From positions 43,336,689-43,400,688 of the forward strand of contig NC_030381.2 of NCBI RefSeq assembly GCF_001625215.2: DNA of 64,000 bases, read 5' to 3'. This DNA comes from Daucus carota subsp. sativus. Lineage: Eukaryota > Streptophyta > Magnoliopsida > Apiales > Apiaceae. A model generated the notes under the pieces. The model did not search any database, was not told the origin of the DNA, and saw only the letters and a program-made list of their open reading frames with translations. The position numbers were made by a program, and so were the translations under genes. The stretch's first letter is position 1. Each line of letters starts with the position of its first letter. Of this stretch, positions 23,028 through 33,986 are shown in pieces.

Positions 23028-25517
23028 ATGAATAATAATCGATCTTGGATGTATGAGAGGATTGATGATAGAGGATTTTTGAATTCTCTATTTATTTCCG
23101 GGGTGGAGGATTTTATGAATTATGCTATATCTCAGCCAACGTCTATGGGTGGGACAAGTATCCAATGTCCTTGTTCAAAGTGTAAGAATCGAAAATTTTT
23201 GAATGGAGATATGGTGAAGCTGCATCTATTGAAGAATGGATTTGTGAAAGATTATTATGTATGGAGTCGACATGGAGAGTCATCCATTTATAATGAAAAT
23301 GACGAACATCCTTCAACAAATCATTCCAATATTTCACGGGGCACGGATGGGAGCAACCTAATGTACAATATGGTGATTAATGCAGCTGGTCCAAGTTTTG
23401 ATCCACATGATTCAGAAGAGATGCCGAATGCAGCAGCACAAAATATATACAACATGTTAAAGTCTTCAGAACGAGAGTTATATGATGGTTGTGAAACTTC
23501 ACAGTTGGCTGCCATGGCTCAAATGTTGAGTTTGAAATCTGATCATCACTGGTCGGAGGCATGTTATGATCAGACATCACAATTTGTCAAAGGTATCTTG
23601 CCTGAAGACAATACATTTCTTGATAGTTTCTATAGCACAAAGAAACATATGGAAGGATTGGGTCTACCTTCCATTCATATCGACTGTTGTGTTAATGGTT
23701 GCATGATATATTGGAACGAAGACATTGACATGGAGTCATGCAAATTTTGTTCTCAGCCGAGATACAAGATTAGAGTTCACAGATCCACAAGAGAGAGAAA
23801 GAAAGTAGCTGTTCAAAAGATGATATATTTTCCACTGGCCCCGAGATTGCAAAGGTTATATGCCTCACCGACTACTGCAGCTCACATGAGATGGCATGCC
23901 GATCACTATAAGGAAGATGGTGTGATGCGTCATTGTTCAGATTCAGAGGAGTGGAAGCAATTTGATAGAGCGCATCCATTATTTTCCTCAGAGATAAGAA
24001 ATGTGAGACTTGGACTTTCTGCTGATGGATTTCAGCCATTTGGTAGTTCCGGCAAGCAATATTCTTCTTGGCCAATTATAGTGACTCCATATAACTTACC
24101 CCCCTGGATGTGTTCAAAAGAAGAGTACATGTTTCTATCCATCCTTGTACCTGGTCCGAGAAATCCAAAGCAGAAGATAGATGTTTTTCTTCAACCATTG
24201 GTTTCCGAGTTAAAAATGCTATGGGAAGTTGGTGTAGAGACATGGGATACTTCTTTGAAACAAAATTTTCAGATGCGAGCGGCTTTGATGTGGACTATAA
24301 GTGACTTTCCTGCTTATTCAATGTTATCGGGATGGAAAACTGCTGGTCATTTAGCTTGTCCTCATTGTGCTCATGATCATGATGCTTATAATCTCAAACA
24401 TGGAGGAAAGACAACATGGTTCGATAATCATCGAAAATTTTTACCTAGAAATCATCCATTTCGAAAGAATAAAAATTGGTTTACCAAGGGGAAGGTTGTG
24501 TCTGAATTTCCTCCACCTATTCGGACAGGTGAAGATGTCTTACAAGAAATTGAGTCACTTGGTTTGATGAAAATCACTGAACTGGGAAGTGAGGAACATA
24601 ATGCAAGAATCATCAAAACTTATAATTGTGGATGGAAAAAGCGAAGCATCTTTTGGGATTTGCCATATTGGAGGACGTTATCAATTAGACATAATCTTGA
24701 TGTTATGCACATTGAAAAAAATGTGTTTGAGAATCTTTTTAACACCATAATGGCCATTGAAGGTAAAACCAAAGATAATGCTAAAGCTAGAGCTGATATT
24801 GCACTAATCTGTCGAAGGCCTGAGTTAGCAATCAATGAGTCAACACAAAAATATCCAAAAGCATGTTACAGCTTGGATAAAAAGGGTAAAGAAGCAGTTT
24901 GCAAATGGTTACAAGATCTTAAATTTCCGGATGGATATGTTTCAAATATGGGACGTTGCATCGACATGAAAAAATACAAGTTATTTGGAATGAAAAGTCA
25001 TGACTGTCATGTGTTTATGCAAAGACTTCTGCCAATTGCTTTTCGAGAATTTCTTCCTAATAATGTTTGGGAAGCTGTGACAGAGTTGAGCCTTTTTTTC
25101 AGGGATCTAGCTTCATCCACTTTGAAGGTTAGTGATATGTGTAGACTTGAAGAACAGATTCCAGTGATACTTTGCAAGTTGGAACGCATATTTCCACCAG
25201 CTTTGTTTGACTCAATGGAACATCTTTTGGTGCATTTACCGTATGAGGCACGTATAGCTGGTCCTGTACAGTATCGTTGGATGAGTGCACGAAGACTTCG
25301 ACTAACCAGTAGTCCTAATCCTGGGAACTCTACAGAACACACTCCAATCCGATCACAGCGATCACAGACGGAACACACACCTGCACAGTCAAGGGTTCTA
25401 TCTTCAGCATCTGCGAATGAACCTGAACATGCCAGTGAATCGGAAGATCCATATTGGGAAGTTGGCTCCATGCATGATGACGGGCGTATGCGGGTCGAAG
25501 TAATTAGTGGATTGTAA
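23028..25517 (+). CDS. CACTA transposase TNP2/TNPD-like, C-terminally truncated and fused in frame
   Basis: An 829-codon open frame. An N-terminal Transpos_assoc-type domain (about 1-85) contains CPCSKCKNR. A Transposase_21 (TNP2) core follows, with FLQPLVSELKMLWE from about residue 387, the Cys/His pair LACPHC near 445, and the conserved LDVMHIEKNVFENL near 560. A DUF4218-type domain follows (MKSHDCHVFMQRLLPIAFRE ... GPVQYRWM, about 660-751). Family members then continue with YPFER... and a DUF4216 region; here it switches after YRWM to SARRLRLTSSPNP, which looks like the TNPA N-terminus. The stop at 25515-25517 lies just past a strong donor (TT|GTAAGT, 25514), so the transcript probably splices on into the TNPA exons and would encode a 1123-residue fusion (inference). 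Confidence 0.88.
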   Translation: MNNNRSWMYERIDDRGFLNSLFISGVEDFMNYAISQPTSMGGTSIQCPCSKCKNRKFLNGDMVKLHLLKNGFVKDYYVWSRHGESSIYNENDEHPSTNHSNISRGTDGSNLMYNMVINAAGPSFDPHDSEEMPNAAAQNIYNMLKSSERELYDGCETSQLAAMAQMLSLKSDHHWSEACYDQTSQFVKGILPEDNTFLDSFYSTKKHMEGLGLPSIHIDCCVNGCMIYWNEDIDMESCKFCSQPRYKIRVHRSTRERKKVAVQKMIYFPLAPRLQRLYASPTTAAHMRWHADHYKEDGVMRHCSDSEEWKQFDRAHPLFSSEIRNVRLGLSADGFQPFGSSGKQYSSWPIIVTPYNLPPWMCSKEEYMFLSILVPGPRNPKQKIDVFLQPLVSELKMLWEVGVETWDTSLKQNFQMRAALMWTISDFPAYSMLSGWKTAGHLACPHCAHDHDAYNLKHGGKTTWFDNHRKFLPRNHPFRKNKNWFTKGKVVSEFPPPIRTGEDVLQEIESLGLMKITELGSEEHNARIIKTYNCGWKKRSIFWDLPYWRTLSIRHNLDVMHIEKNVFENLFNTIMAIEGKTKDNAKARADIALICRRPELAINESTQKYPKACYSLDKKGKEAVCKWLQDLKFPDGYVSNMGRCIDMKKYKLFGMKSHDCHVFMQRLLPIAFREFLPNNVWEAVTELSLFFRDLASSTLKVSDMCRLEEQIPVILCKLERIFPPALFDSMEHLLVHLPYEARIAGPVQYRWMSARRLRLTSSPNPGNSTEHTPIRSQRSQTEHTPAQSRVLSSASANEPEHASESEDPYWEVGSMHDDGRMRVEVISGL

Positions 25518-28342
25518 GTGTATTCTCTATTTATTGATTATTTTTTCTTTAGATACTAGCATGTTTAATAAAATTTAGTCGTGATCTTCTCTCTAGAAAT
25601 TATATATCCACTGATATATACACTATAAAGTTAATATTATATTTTTAAAATGTATTCTATTTATCCTAGCGTTGGAATGGAGGTGTGGAACATATCAGTT
25701 GCAGAGTACAAAATACTGATATATTTTGACAAAAATCCACACATCAAGTATCTGCTTGTGCCTGTACCAGAAAGCTTGTTTTATAGTAGTAGTCAATCAA
25801 AAGGAAATTGGTTGCTGACATAATTAATAATTCGTGTCTCTTGGAGTTGGAGAAGTTGATGCTATATGTACTCTGTTTTTTAAACTTGTGGTGTGTGCAG
25901 AAGTACTAGTCCAGGGGCTTAGTAAAACTGAAACTTCTCCGAGTCGAGGGGCTTAGTTAGATTGGTTTGAAGCCAATCGATTTTCTTCGTCATTTTTCAA
26001 GTAGTTGTACAAGTTTCTTGGCAAATTTGGTTAGACACATAACTCATAACTGATATCATGGACAAGCGAACCTTTCTCTATGTAAGTAATGAATCATTAT
26101 AGTCGTTATTGACCCGAACCAGAGCTAGGTGTGTGGTTGTAAATATGTTGTGCACATAATTTTATTGAATTTAATTAATATTAGTATAATTACAATCCTC
26201 TGTTATTCTGAAATAAATAGAATTTTGCTTACATTATATTGGCTCGGTGTGTTTAAGTTAATGAATAAATGAAATTCTGGATTTTTGATGATAACTAACA
26301 GATGATATACTTGCTCAGTTGCTTAAAAGAAAGATATATTGAATTAGCATAGACAGAGAGTGTTTTAATATATTCATGCAATTGTATTCTGGTGTCTGAC
26401 TTCTTCTGGGTGACTGCTTTTATATAGCATATATATTTGGAATGTTCGGAATATTAATATTAAAGAATATATATAGTAGAATAGGTTGTTGATTCTACAG
26501 AGTTAAAGGAGCCTAGGTGTCGAGATAAAAATAACTTCTTTTACTATATATATAGGTTGTTGTTGCTAATAATTTTTTTTACAAATTAACTTCTAATTGC
26601 AATACAGGTGCAGCTAGTGTTACATTCAGAGGTGGTTAATATAATTTAATTACAATTCTCAGGTTAGAGCCTTCAGGTAGATGCTCGCGAGCTATCACAG
26701 ATTCTATATCTGAGAGGCAGGATCCTGATGGATTCTCCTGGAAGGCAGTGTCCAAGGAGGTGAAAGATTTTTATTTCGACGAGTTCAAGGTAAAATTCTC
26801 ATATTTTTTTGTACCAATTACTGCCAGTTATCGTTTGTAAGTAAGAATGCTTGTAATTTCTTCATTAATAAATTGTATCCTTAAAAAAACAGAAAACATG
26901 TGTTTGGAGACAAGACGACAGAATAATACATAAAGCATGGGCAAAGAAAGCGAGTGTTCGTTATACAAACTTTTGCAGTGATGCCCGGGCAAGATGGGAA
27001 AAAGGTGGACAGGATAGTAGAGTTGCTATGCATGTATGGTTGCGTTGGGTTGAGTTTTGGAAAACCCCGAATTTTCAAGTTAAATCAAATACTCAAAAGA
27101 AGAATCGCAAGGGTGGAGCTGACAAATACCCTCCAACCCACACAGGTGGTTCAGCCTCTTTAAGAACCCATGCCGCTGTGCTGGTATGTATCAATTTTAG
27201 CATGTTTACGCTGGTTTTTTATTCAGTTATGTGCAAGGATCTCAGCCTGCCTGTTGTAATTTTTACCAGCATTTTGTAGCTTCAATTAAACATCTCGTAT
27301 TCATTATTTCTTAAATATCTCCATTGAGTATGTTGGTTCTTGAGTACTATTAAGGCCTTTTATATGTGTTTACTCTCAGTGGCGTAGCTAGGTTTTCAAC
27401 TCAGGGTGAGTCAGGTTTTGATTTTAACATTTAAAGTTTATTAGTGATATTGATGTCTTACATTTAGAAGTTTAGATGTTATTAAGTTTATGGGCTGGGC
27501 TACTGAAATTTAGGATAAGCTGCTTATAAAGCTTGGGCTGGACTGCACTATTTGAATGAAAAAAAAGTAGTCAATTTTCAGATTTGAGGGTGGTCCATAG
27601 CTGCTTCTGGGCTCTATTTAGTTAGTGATCTTTACATGTATATACTGGATTCCAGGGACCATATATTATAGTAATATCTTTCCACTGCCTTTGTTTTCTT
27701 TTAGCAGACTTGTTGTATTTATAGTTTTTTAATATCGTAAATTAAACTTTTAACTTCAGGCGAAGACTCAAGGTAAAGATCCAACTCCGGCCGATGTTTA
27801 TCTTATTACACATACGGTGAAGCATGATAAAAAGACTTTTGTTACCAAGAAAGCAGAACAAGTTTATGTGAGTATTCTGAAATAGTTTCTGAAGTAGTGT
27901 TGGCTTTTATATCATTTTTTGTCATATTCTTTTCGGTTAAATGTTTATTTTGTGAGATGTATTCTATTTATTTTTTTTACAGAAAAGGGTTGAGACACTA
28001 CGTGAGGAACTCTCAGCACCCATTGAAGGTTCTGATGAACCTCAAGTTGTTGATGAAGACCAATTGTTCCTTAAAGCTGCTGGTGGACTTGACAAAAAAA
28101 GCAGAGTTTATGGCATGGGTTCATTACAGAGCGTTATATATGGACCGGAAACTGGAGGTAGTCGTCATAGGGGCTCCAATTTCAGACATGAAGAATATAA
28201 GCAAATGCAAGTGGAGTTGCAGGACATGAAGAACCAAGTGAAGGAGTTACAAGAAATGAGAAACCAGGAACTAGAAGAGATGAGAAAGCAGATGGAAGAA
28301 ATGAAGAACCAACTTGCATTGGTGTTTAACCATCAGAATTAA
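25281..28342 (+). CDS. CACTA TNPA-like protein (Transposase_24 type)
   Basis: Exons 25281-25513, 26663-26789, 26893-27183, 27760-27867 and 27983-28342 join in phase. If translation starts at the ATG shared with TNPD (25281), the product has 372 residues. Order: a Ser/Thr/Pro-rich N-terminus with repeated TEHTP; a linker RMRVEVISGL; then the Transposase_24-type segment (PDGFSWKAVSKEVKDFYFDEF, RWEKGGQDSRVAMHVWLRW, KNRKGGADKYPPTHTGGSAS); AKTQGKDPTPADVYLITHT; and a C-terminal coiled coil of EMKNQ/EMRNQ heptads. TNPA binds the subterminal repeats and helps excision. The separate start is an inference, since the same frame is open through from TNPD. Confidence 0.8.
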
Positions 28343-28554
28343 GTTTGCCTGCCTGCCTGGCCTGACTTTTATTTATGTTAAGTTTGTATGACTTCTGAAA
28401 TATTGTAGTTTGGATGCTGCTTTTGTTTATAACTTGGGCTGTTGCTTTTGCTACTAAATCTATGACTGTTCCTTTATTTAATTAAGCAGTTTATTTTATT
28501 AATTGTATAATGCATGGATTTAAATTTAAAAAAAAATGCAGGTATTATTTTGTA

Positions 28555-29035
28555 AAATTGCCAACAGAAATTCATTTTTCAATGTATTCTATTGGTAAAG
28601 TTACCAACGGATTTCATTCTGTTGGGAAAATTCCAACACTTTTGGCCATTTAACAACAGACAATCTGTTGGTAAAGTTACAACAGAAGGTCATTCTGTTG
28701 GTAAAATACCAACGGTTTTCTGTCTGTTGGCAAGTTAACAACGGAAAAATCCGTTGGCATATTGAATTTGTTAACAACGGAAAAATCCGTTGGCATATTG
28801 AATTTGTTAACAACGGAAAAATCCGTTGGCATATTGAATTTTTCTGAAGTCAACAGCCTCTTAGTCGGTTGGTAATCCGTTGTAATATTACCATCGGAAA
28901 TACATATTCCGTTGGGAAAAGTTTACCAACGAGGTTTTTAGTAACAGTTTTTTCCGTTGGTAATTCCGTTGCAATGTCCGATTGCCAACAGAATGACACT
29001 TTTACCAACGAAATATTCCGTTGGTAATCTCGGAT
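28555..29035. repeat. Right subterminal repeat array of the CACTA element
   Basis: CCGTTGG/CCAACGG motifs recur through this stretch. From about 28725 to 28845 a 37-bp unit (AACAACGGAAAAATCCGTTG then GCATATTGAATTTGTT) is repeated three times head to tail. The unit itself is a small palindrome around the CCGTTG motif. Short minus-strand frames here are shadows of the repeats. Confidence 0.85.
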
Positions 29036-29050
29036 TTTCTTGTAGTGTTA

Positions 29051-29575
29051 CTTTGCCGTCCATTCCAATTCCCGATCCTCATTCTCATTCCCAGCCTTAA
29101 TCCAAACGCTCTGGGTTTTTTTTTTTTGAAATGTATTGACCTTTAGCAACTATACACACATATGACATAACCCATCAATTTACTTCGCAGAACTTTAAGT
29201 AGGCTAAGCTAAGGAAATCAAACTATCAAAAACAGAGGAATACACCAAAGGTAATGGGGCAAAAAAAACGTAAATAAAACACAGGGCTGATTTGAAGATA
29301 TTTACAAAGGAAATATTTAGCGATACTATTCCAACTGATCGACCGAAATATTTGGCAACAATACTTCAACCGATCGATTATTTTAGATCAACATGGGCTG
29401 TTACGAGATTTCCAGAGTCTGAGGTATCAACATTGATTAGCAGGCTACGTGGTGGTTCCGCCAGCATACTACACAACATTCTAAATATAGCAAAAACATG
29501 AGATAACTCTCGCCCTCACTTATCTTCTCCCTGTTTTTCTGTGGAATAAATTACATTGGTAACTCTGCTGCCTCT
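29051..29575. other. Region between CACTA right end and FAF copy 1 stop
   Basis: The first ~60 bases look like the remainder of the sequence the CACTA entered (ending TTAATCCAAAC near 29109), followed by a poly-T run and the probable 3'UTR of FAF copy 1. The 69-codon plus-strand frame near 29292 has no recognisable family. Confidence 0.4.
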
Positions 29576-30343
29576 TCATCTGATGCTGACACATTGCTGT
29601 GCCCATCCATGCATGTTACGCTGCTCGTGAACCCTCCTGCAATCCTCTCCACCACCGCCATTAGTCGTCGAAAACTTCCACCCCTTCAGCACCTTCCCGT
29701 CACTTAATTTCTCTCCAGCTGCATCAGTACTAGTGATCGCACCCTCTTTTTTCTGATCTGATTGCACCAGATGCAATCTCAGCCGTCCATTTTCTCTAGA
29801 AGCTCGAAGGCACTCAGGCCTATTAATCTGCACCTCATTGAGCTTTAACCGTCCGTTTTTTCTCACTGGACGGAGAAAAAACGTTGGCTTGCCACTGTCA
29901 GTGAACGATGACAATGGCGGTGGAAATGACTTTCTCTTTAGTTCCTTGTTCTTCTTGTTAAATTTTCTTGATTTTCCATCATCTCTGGATTTCTCTGAGC
30001 TTTCAAGGACGTTGTTTAGGCTCCTCTCGTTACAGCTCTCGAATCCCAGACTCTCTGTACACGAAGCCAATTTGTCTGTGTCGCCGCTGTTGAGAACTTT
30101 GAGTCCCGTTTCAGTCTGATCACTTTTTACCGGAATATTGATCAGCGAGGATGAATCGATGACATTGTCAAATTTTGGAGGTGCAGTAGAATTTGCGAGG
30201 ATATTGAGTCCAGCACCACAGTCGGTGACAGGAAGTGGAGTATTGCGGTGGTGATTGTCAGCAGAGTCTTCTTTTGGAAGAGTAAAAGCAGTGGATGCAG
30301 TGTTAAATAAGGTGTAGAAACTCTTTTTGCAAAAATCCATCAT
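29576..30343 (-). CDS. FANTASTIC FOUR-like protein, copy 1 (open, full length)
   Basis: A single open frame of 255 residues with no intron, as is usual for FAF genes. The FAF domain spans about 139-193: FPPPLSSFTDSGKPTFFLRP, then VRKNGRLKLNEVQI and ASRENGRLRLHLV. Upstream of it lies the conserved CTESLGFES box (95-103), then an acidic/basic linker. The C-terminus (210-255) has KVLKGWKFSTTNGGGGEDC. FAF proteins are plant-specific regulators that influence shoot meristem size through the WUS/CLV3 circuit (established for Arabidopsis FAF1-4; more divergent FAF-like proteins are less understood). Two ATGs in tandem start it. This is the longest of eight related starts in the cluster and the only one with the extended C-terminus. 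FAF-like is confident; the exact orthologue is unknown. Confidence 0.82.
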   Translation of the reverse strand: MMDFCKKSFYTLFNTASTAFTLPKEDSADNHHRNTPLPVTDCGAGLNILANSTAPPKFDNVIDSSSLINIPVKSDQTETGLKVLNSGDTDKLASCTESLGFESCNERSLNNVLESSEKSRDDGKSRKFNKKNKELKRKSFPPPLSSFTDSGKPTFFLRPVRKNGRLKLNEVQINRPECLRASRENGRLRLHLVQSDQKKEGAITSTDAAGEKLSDGKVLKGWKFSTTNGGGGEDCRRVHEQRNMHGWAQQCVSIR

Positions 30344-30382
30344 TTTGAAATGTGATGGAAAAATTGCTGCAGGAAAGGAACT

Positions 30383-30389
30383 TATATAG
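30383..30389 (-). promoter_or_regulatory. TATA box of FAF-like copy 1
   Basis: TATATAA on the minus strand, 40 bases upstream of the first ATG at 30343. Farther upstream (about 30500-30595) a 22-base phrase close to ACATGACTTGAAGTTGTGTT occurs three times. The flank conserved in the other copies (TAATTTTTTGACC-like) begins only at about 30690, so about 280 bp is specific to this copy. Confidence 0.55.
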
Positions 30390-30849
30390 GGCAGGTTGGC
30401 TGGACATTTTAGTAGCGAGAAAAGGTCTTAAAAATCGTTATTTTAAGCCAAATGGACTTCAATGTCATTTTTAGAAAAATGATCTTAACTGTCACTTTAA
30501 ACATGACTTGCAGTTGTGTTTTTATTTTTCTGAGGAAAACATGACTTGAATTGTGTTTTCAGTTCAAAACACGACTTCAAGTTGTGTTTTTTTAAACACG
30601 ATAGATTTGAAATGATGGTTACGACCTTTTTTCGAAAAATGATAATAGAGGACTTTGGCTGATAATAGTGACATTTGGGGCCGACACCCCGCCCTCCTCT
30701 AATCGCGTAAATTTTTGACAGAATTCATGAAATACTCCATAAAGCATCCTGTACATATGTTATAGACAATTTTTTAAACTATACTCGGTCATAAAAGTCT
30801 CACATCGCGATTTGATTGGTATAAAATTTTATTAGTTATACTAAAACAT

Positions 30850-31088
30850 CCTCCCTCGGTCTCTTTCATTTTATTTACACTTTTTTTATTACTCGACACA
30901 TATTTTAAGGTGGATATAAAACATAATTTCATAACTTTTTTTTGAAATGTATAAAAGTTTAGATAGTAAATATTTATTCAGAAGAAAAAAATTCACAATA
31001 ATTTATCAAATTATATTTTATGAGAGTATTGGATGCGTGCCGAGCTCCCGTCATCTCCAATGTAAACAATTGAGAGGGACGGAGGGAG
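30850..31088. mobile_element. Stowaway-like MITE upstream of FAF copy 1
   Basis: Left end CCTCCCTCGGTCTC, right end GAGGGACGGAGGGAG followed by TA. About 239 bp with AT-rich interior. The left TA is degraded. It lies in the promoter-side region of FAF copy 1 (minus strand). Confidence 0.65.
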
Positions 31089-31712
31089 TAATATTTTTTG
31101 ATATTGAAAATGTATTTTTATTTTCAAGTTGATTAAAATCTCAGCTGAGGAAAAAAAACACCAGTAGAATCATGTCACTTCTTAGTTCTTACTATCTCGA
31201 TATCACCAACAGCAGTTACAGACACTACAATAAAGCATCCCAGTAAATGCAATGCAGTTCTAGGCTAGCGTGACCGTCAGACGCATTGTGAGCTTGGGCG
31301 CACTACGGTGACACAATGAAGTGGCTGGTTTCATTTTAAATCTTGAGCACCCTAGCTTTACAAGTTTACATGAATATACGATTCGATGTTTAAAAGAACT
31401 ATCAAAACTCAGAATTATCAAGTACGAAGTACAAGTGTACAACTGATTCTCGTTTAATTAATCAAATTTCAAACTAAAAATATTGAATGAATGATACCCA
31501 ACTATGAGTTTTTTCATTCAAACTCATATCTGATATTTGGTTGAATACCAAAGTGAAAACTAGTATTGATCGTTCCTGCGTTCTCTAGCTGCTATATATA
31601 CCACATATTTAGAAGAGAATCGGATCTTAGGAGTTGTTTGATTAACGAGTCCAAATAAGAAATAATTAATATTTTTATGAAATGAACACCACAGTCCCAT
31701 TTGTTGGATAAA
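31089..31712. other. Intergenic stretch between copies 1 and 2
   Basis: AT-rich, no gene. It begins right after the Stowaway element. Small frames such as 31260-31442 show no family signal. Confidence 0.4.
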
Positions 31713-32075
31713 AGATTTCTCCAGGTCCTCAAAAACACTGTCTAAGCTCCTCTCGTTACAACTCTCGAATCCCAAACTCTCTGTACATAAAGCCAATTTG
31801 TCAATATTATCGTTGTTGAGAACTGTGACTCCGGTTTTAATCTGATTACTTTTTACCGGAATATTTATAAGGGAGGATGAATCAATGACATGGTCAGGTT
31901 TTGGAAACCCTCCGGAAGTTGCAAGGAAATTAAGACTGGTGTCACAGTACCCAGAAAGTGGAGTAACTGGGCGGTGATTGGAGGAGTGTTCTTGGGAGGA
32001 GTAAGAGCAGTGGATGCAGTGCTGAGTAATATGAAGGAACTCTTGGCTATTGCAACATGTGATCAGTTTAAAATG
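31713..32075 (-). pseudogene. FAF-like copy 2, truncated before the FAF domain
   Basis: Homologous to the first ~115 codons of copy 1: the segment DSSSLINIPVKS and CTESLGFESCNERSLD are intact, but the ATG site reads CTGATC and the 5' part is shifted in frame. After about 'LEKS' the sequence changes to unrelated DNA, so the FAF domain is missing. The flanking upstream block is shared with the other copies. A longer apparent frame starting at 32165 begins in the flank and is not credible as a gene. Confidence 0.75.
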
Positions 32076-32099
32076 TGATTGTGATGACAATATGCTCCA

Positions 32100-33306
32100 A
32101 AAATAGAGATATATATGGGAGGGGTTCGAGGGGCGGCGTAATTTTTTGACCAAATTTATAAACACGATTCTTTACATACTTATTCGAGTCAATTTTTTAA
32201 ATTATGCACTCGCGTCTCATAAATCTCGCCGCATAAAAAATACTATGTGATATGAGTACATCCGATTTCTACATTGATATGAAATAAATTATAATTAATA
32301 ATAATTATAATTAATTTTTTTAATTTAAAAAATAATATATAGAAAGGTATTTGTGGTCTGAGCGGCATAATATTTTGACTAAATTTACGAAACACAAAGC
32401 TTCGTAGACATATTCTAGGCAATTTTTCAAACTGACTCGCGTCACATGAATCCCAAGCCGCATAAAAAATATGTGACAGAATACATCCAGTTATGCAATC
32501 GAATATAAAATGAATTATATTTTATATTAATCATATATAACTAAATATATCTTTTTTATTTAGAAAATAACAAAGTTATTAAAACATCGTTTACAATTAG
32601 ACTGAATCAACCGGGAGGTCAGAGATGTTTGATACTTTGCAGTGAAGGCATAATCTTCATGAATCATTGCTGAATGATGCGAAAACAAGCGTGTAGCGGA
32701 ATAATCCATCAAATGGATCAAATAGGGGGGAGGCACTTGGTAAAAAACAAGGTGGTAATAAAGAAGTGGCGGATCTAAGAAAACTTCTGACCCTCTGCAT
32801 AGAGACGCTTGCAAACAAGAAATTACTGTTCAAAAATAGGATGAAAACTATTTAAGCAGTTCGGCCCCTTTCATTTATATCCTCTAAAGTATTTATCAAA
32901 ACAAAAAAAATACTGAAACTGTGTTTAGTTACATCGTGGGTTAAACGATTTTTTCGCACTTGTTTTCAGAAAATAGCAAAATGACAAATTTTTTACAATA
33001 AATAGTATTTTTGATAAATATCCAAATAAATTTAATACCATTATTCATAGAAAATATAAATAAATAAATAAATAAAATACTAAATTAATACAAATTGCAT
33101 ATTGATATATTGAAAACATATTAAAATGATTGACCAAATAACTAGATGAAATATAAAATACAAATTCTACATTAATTTATGTATATATATTATATATATT
33201 ATGTTTGTTTAGTGTACATTAAACTTTCACCATGAAAAAAATATTTTATTTTGATATATGATAAGATAATATTTTGAAGTTATAATATATATTTAGGCAA
33301 ACATTC
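32100..33306. other. Duplicated FAF promoter flanks without genes
   Basis: Two diverged copies of the FAF upstream flank lie here, at about 32100-32290 and 32345-32540. Both share 'gcgtaattttttgacc-aattta' and a 'tcgcgtcacatgaatcccaag' phrase. 32560-32830 is homologous to 36530-36900 (shared 'agactgaatcaa', 'ttgctgaatgatg', 'atggatcaaatag'). The rest, to about 33300, is AT-rich with no gene. Confidence 0.6.
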
Positions 33307-33722
33307 AAGGGAGGGACTCCTTACATGGAGTTACATAGTGCGCCATTGTAAATCATCAATTTTATTATAAATTTTATTATAGAATACATATAAAACATGA
33401 TTCTAATATAGAATACTATAACATATATCTATTTTAAATAATTTAACACTTAAAATTTGATGAAAAAAAGTATATTTTCAAAACTGATTCTACAACAGAA
33501 TAATTCTGGATGATTATTATTCTGTTATAGAATCATGTTGAGATATTGCCTAATTTTAGATGATCTTTGGAATAAAAAAATTGTATAACTTCGTTTTCGG
33601 TTTAATAATCGAAATTTGCAATTATATTTCAGAAAAAATATAATTGAATATATATTATGTATATATTTATAATGATGAGCTACGTAACTCCATATGAGGG
33701 TATGCTATGGAGTGCTACCCTA
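33307..33722. mobile_element. Possible MITE with ~30-bp terminal inverted repeats
   Basis: The left side reads GGACTCC TTACATGGAGTTACATAG. The right side, reverse-complemented, reads GCACTCCATAGCATACCCTC then ATATGGAGTTACGTAG. Internally 'gattctaatatagaat' and 'attctgttatagaatcatg' form a further inverted pair. No target duplication was identified, so it is a tentative call. Confidence 0.4.
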
Positions 33723-33986
33723 TATATTTATATGGATGGACTCTTTTTTAAACCAGATACATAAAATCTGGAGCAAAGAAGCATAAACAAAAGAGATATA
33801 GTAGCATATAGAAGATAGCAAGCAAACAATAAAAAACTGGCTGTACAAAGCATACTATATTACTGGCACAAAACGTAGTAAATATACCAAGGACTTGACA
33901 TAACTCCGACGATCACTTATCTTCGATCTCGGTGTCATTTTGAATAAGTTACATAGCTAACTCCTCCGGCTATCAGTTGATATCTC

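Larger units (their letters stand above)
21654..29047 (+). mobile_element. CACTA (En/Spm) transposon, complete ends, 7.4 kb
   Basis: The left terminus CACTACAAGAAAACTCGG (21654) and right terminus CCGAGATTTTCTTGTAGTG on the inverse (ending 29047; top strand ...CGGATTTTCTTGTAGTG) are inverted CACTA ends, flanked by a perfect 3-bp TTA duplication (21651-21653 and 29048-29050). Both ends carry dense subterminal arrays of TTACCAACGG/CCGTTGGTAA, the expected transposase-binding repeats. The interior encodes a TNP2/TNPD-type and a TNPA-type protein on the plus strand. Perfect target duplication and open frames suggest a fairly young insertion, but the TNPD gene is truncated (see the coding entries), so autonomy is doubtful. 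Confidence 0.95.

Noticed and set aside
25007-25471. 154-codon minus-strand frame
   Set aside because: Lies wholly opposite the TNPD/TNPA coding sequence, with no family signal and no splice context.
29838-30119. 93-codon plus-strand frame
   Set aside because: Antisense of FAF copy 1; a similar antisense frame appears opposite copy 8 (39595-39885), as expected from shared codon content.
31560-32165. 201-codon frame overlapping FAF copy 2
   Set aside because: Starts in the duplicated flank, reads the FAF start region in a shifted frame and ends in unrelated DNA; treated as a pseudogene instead.
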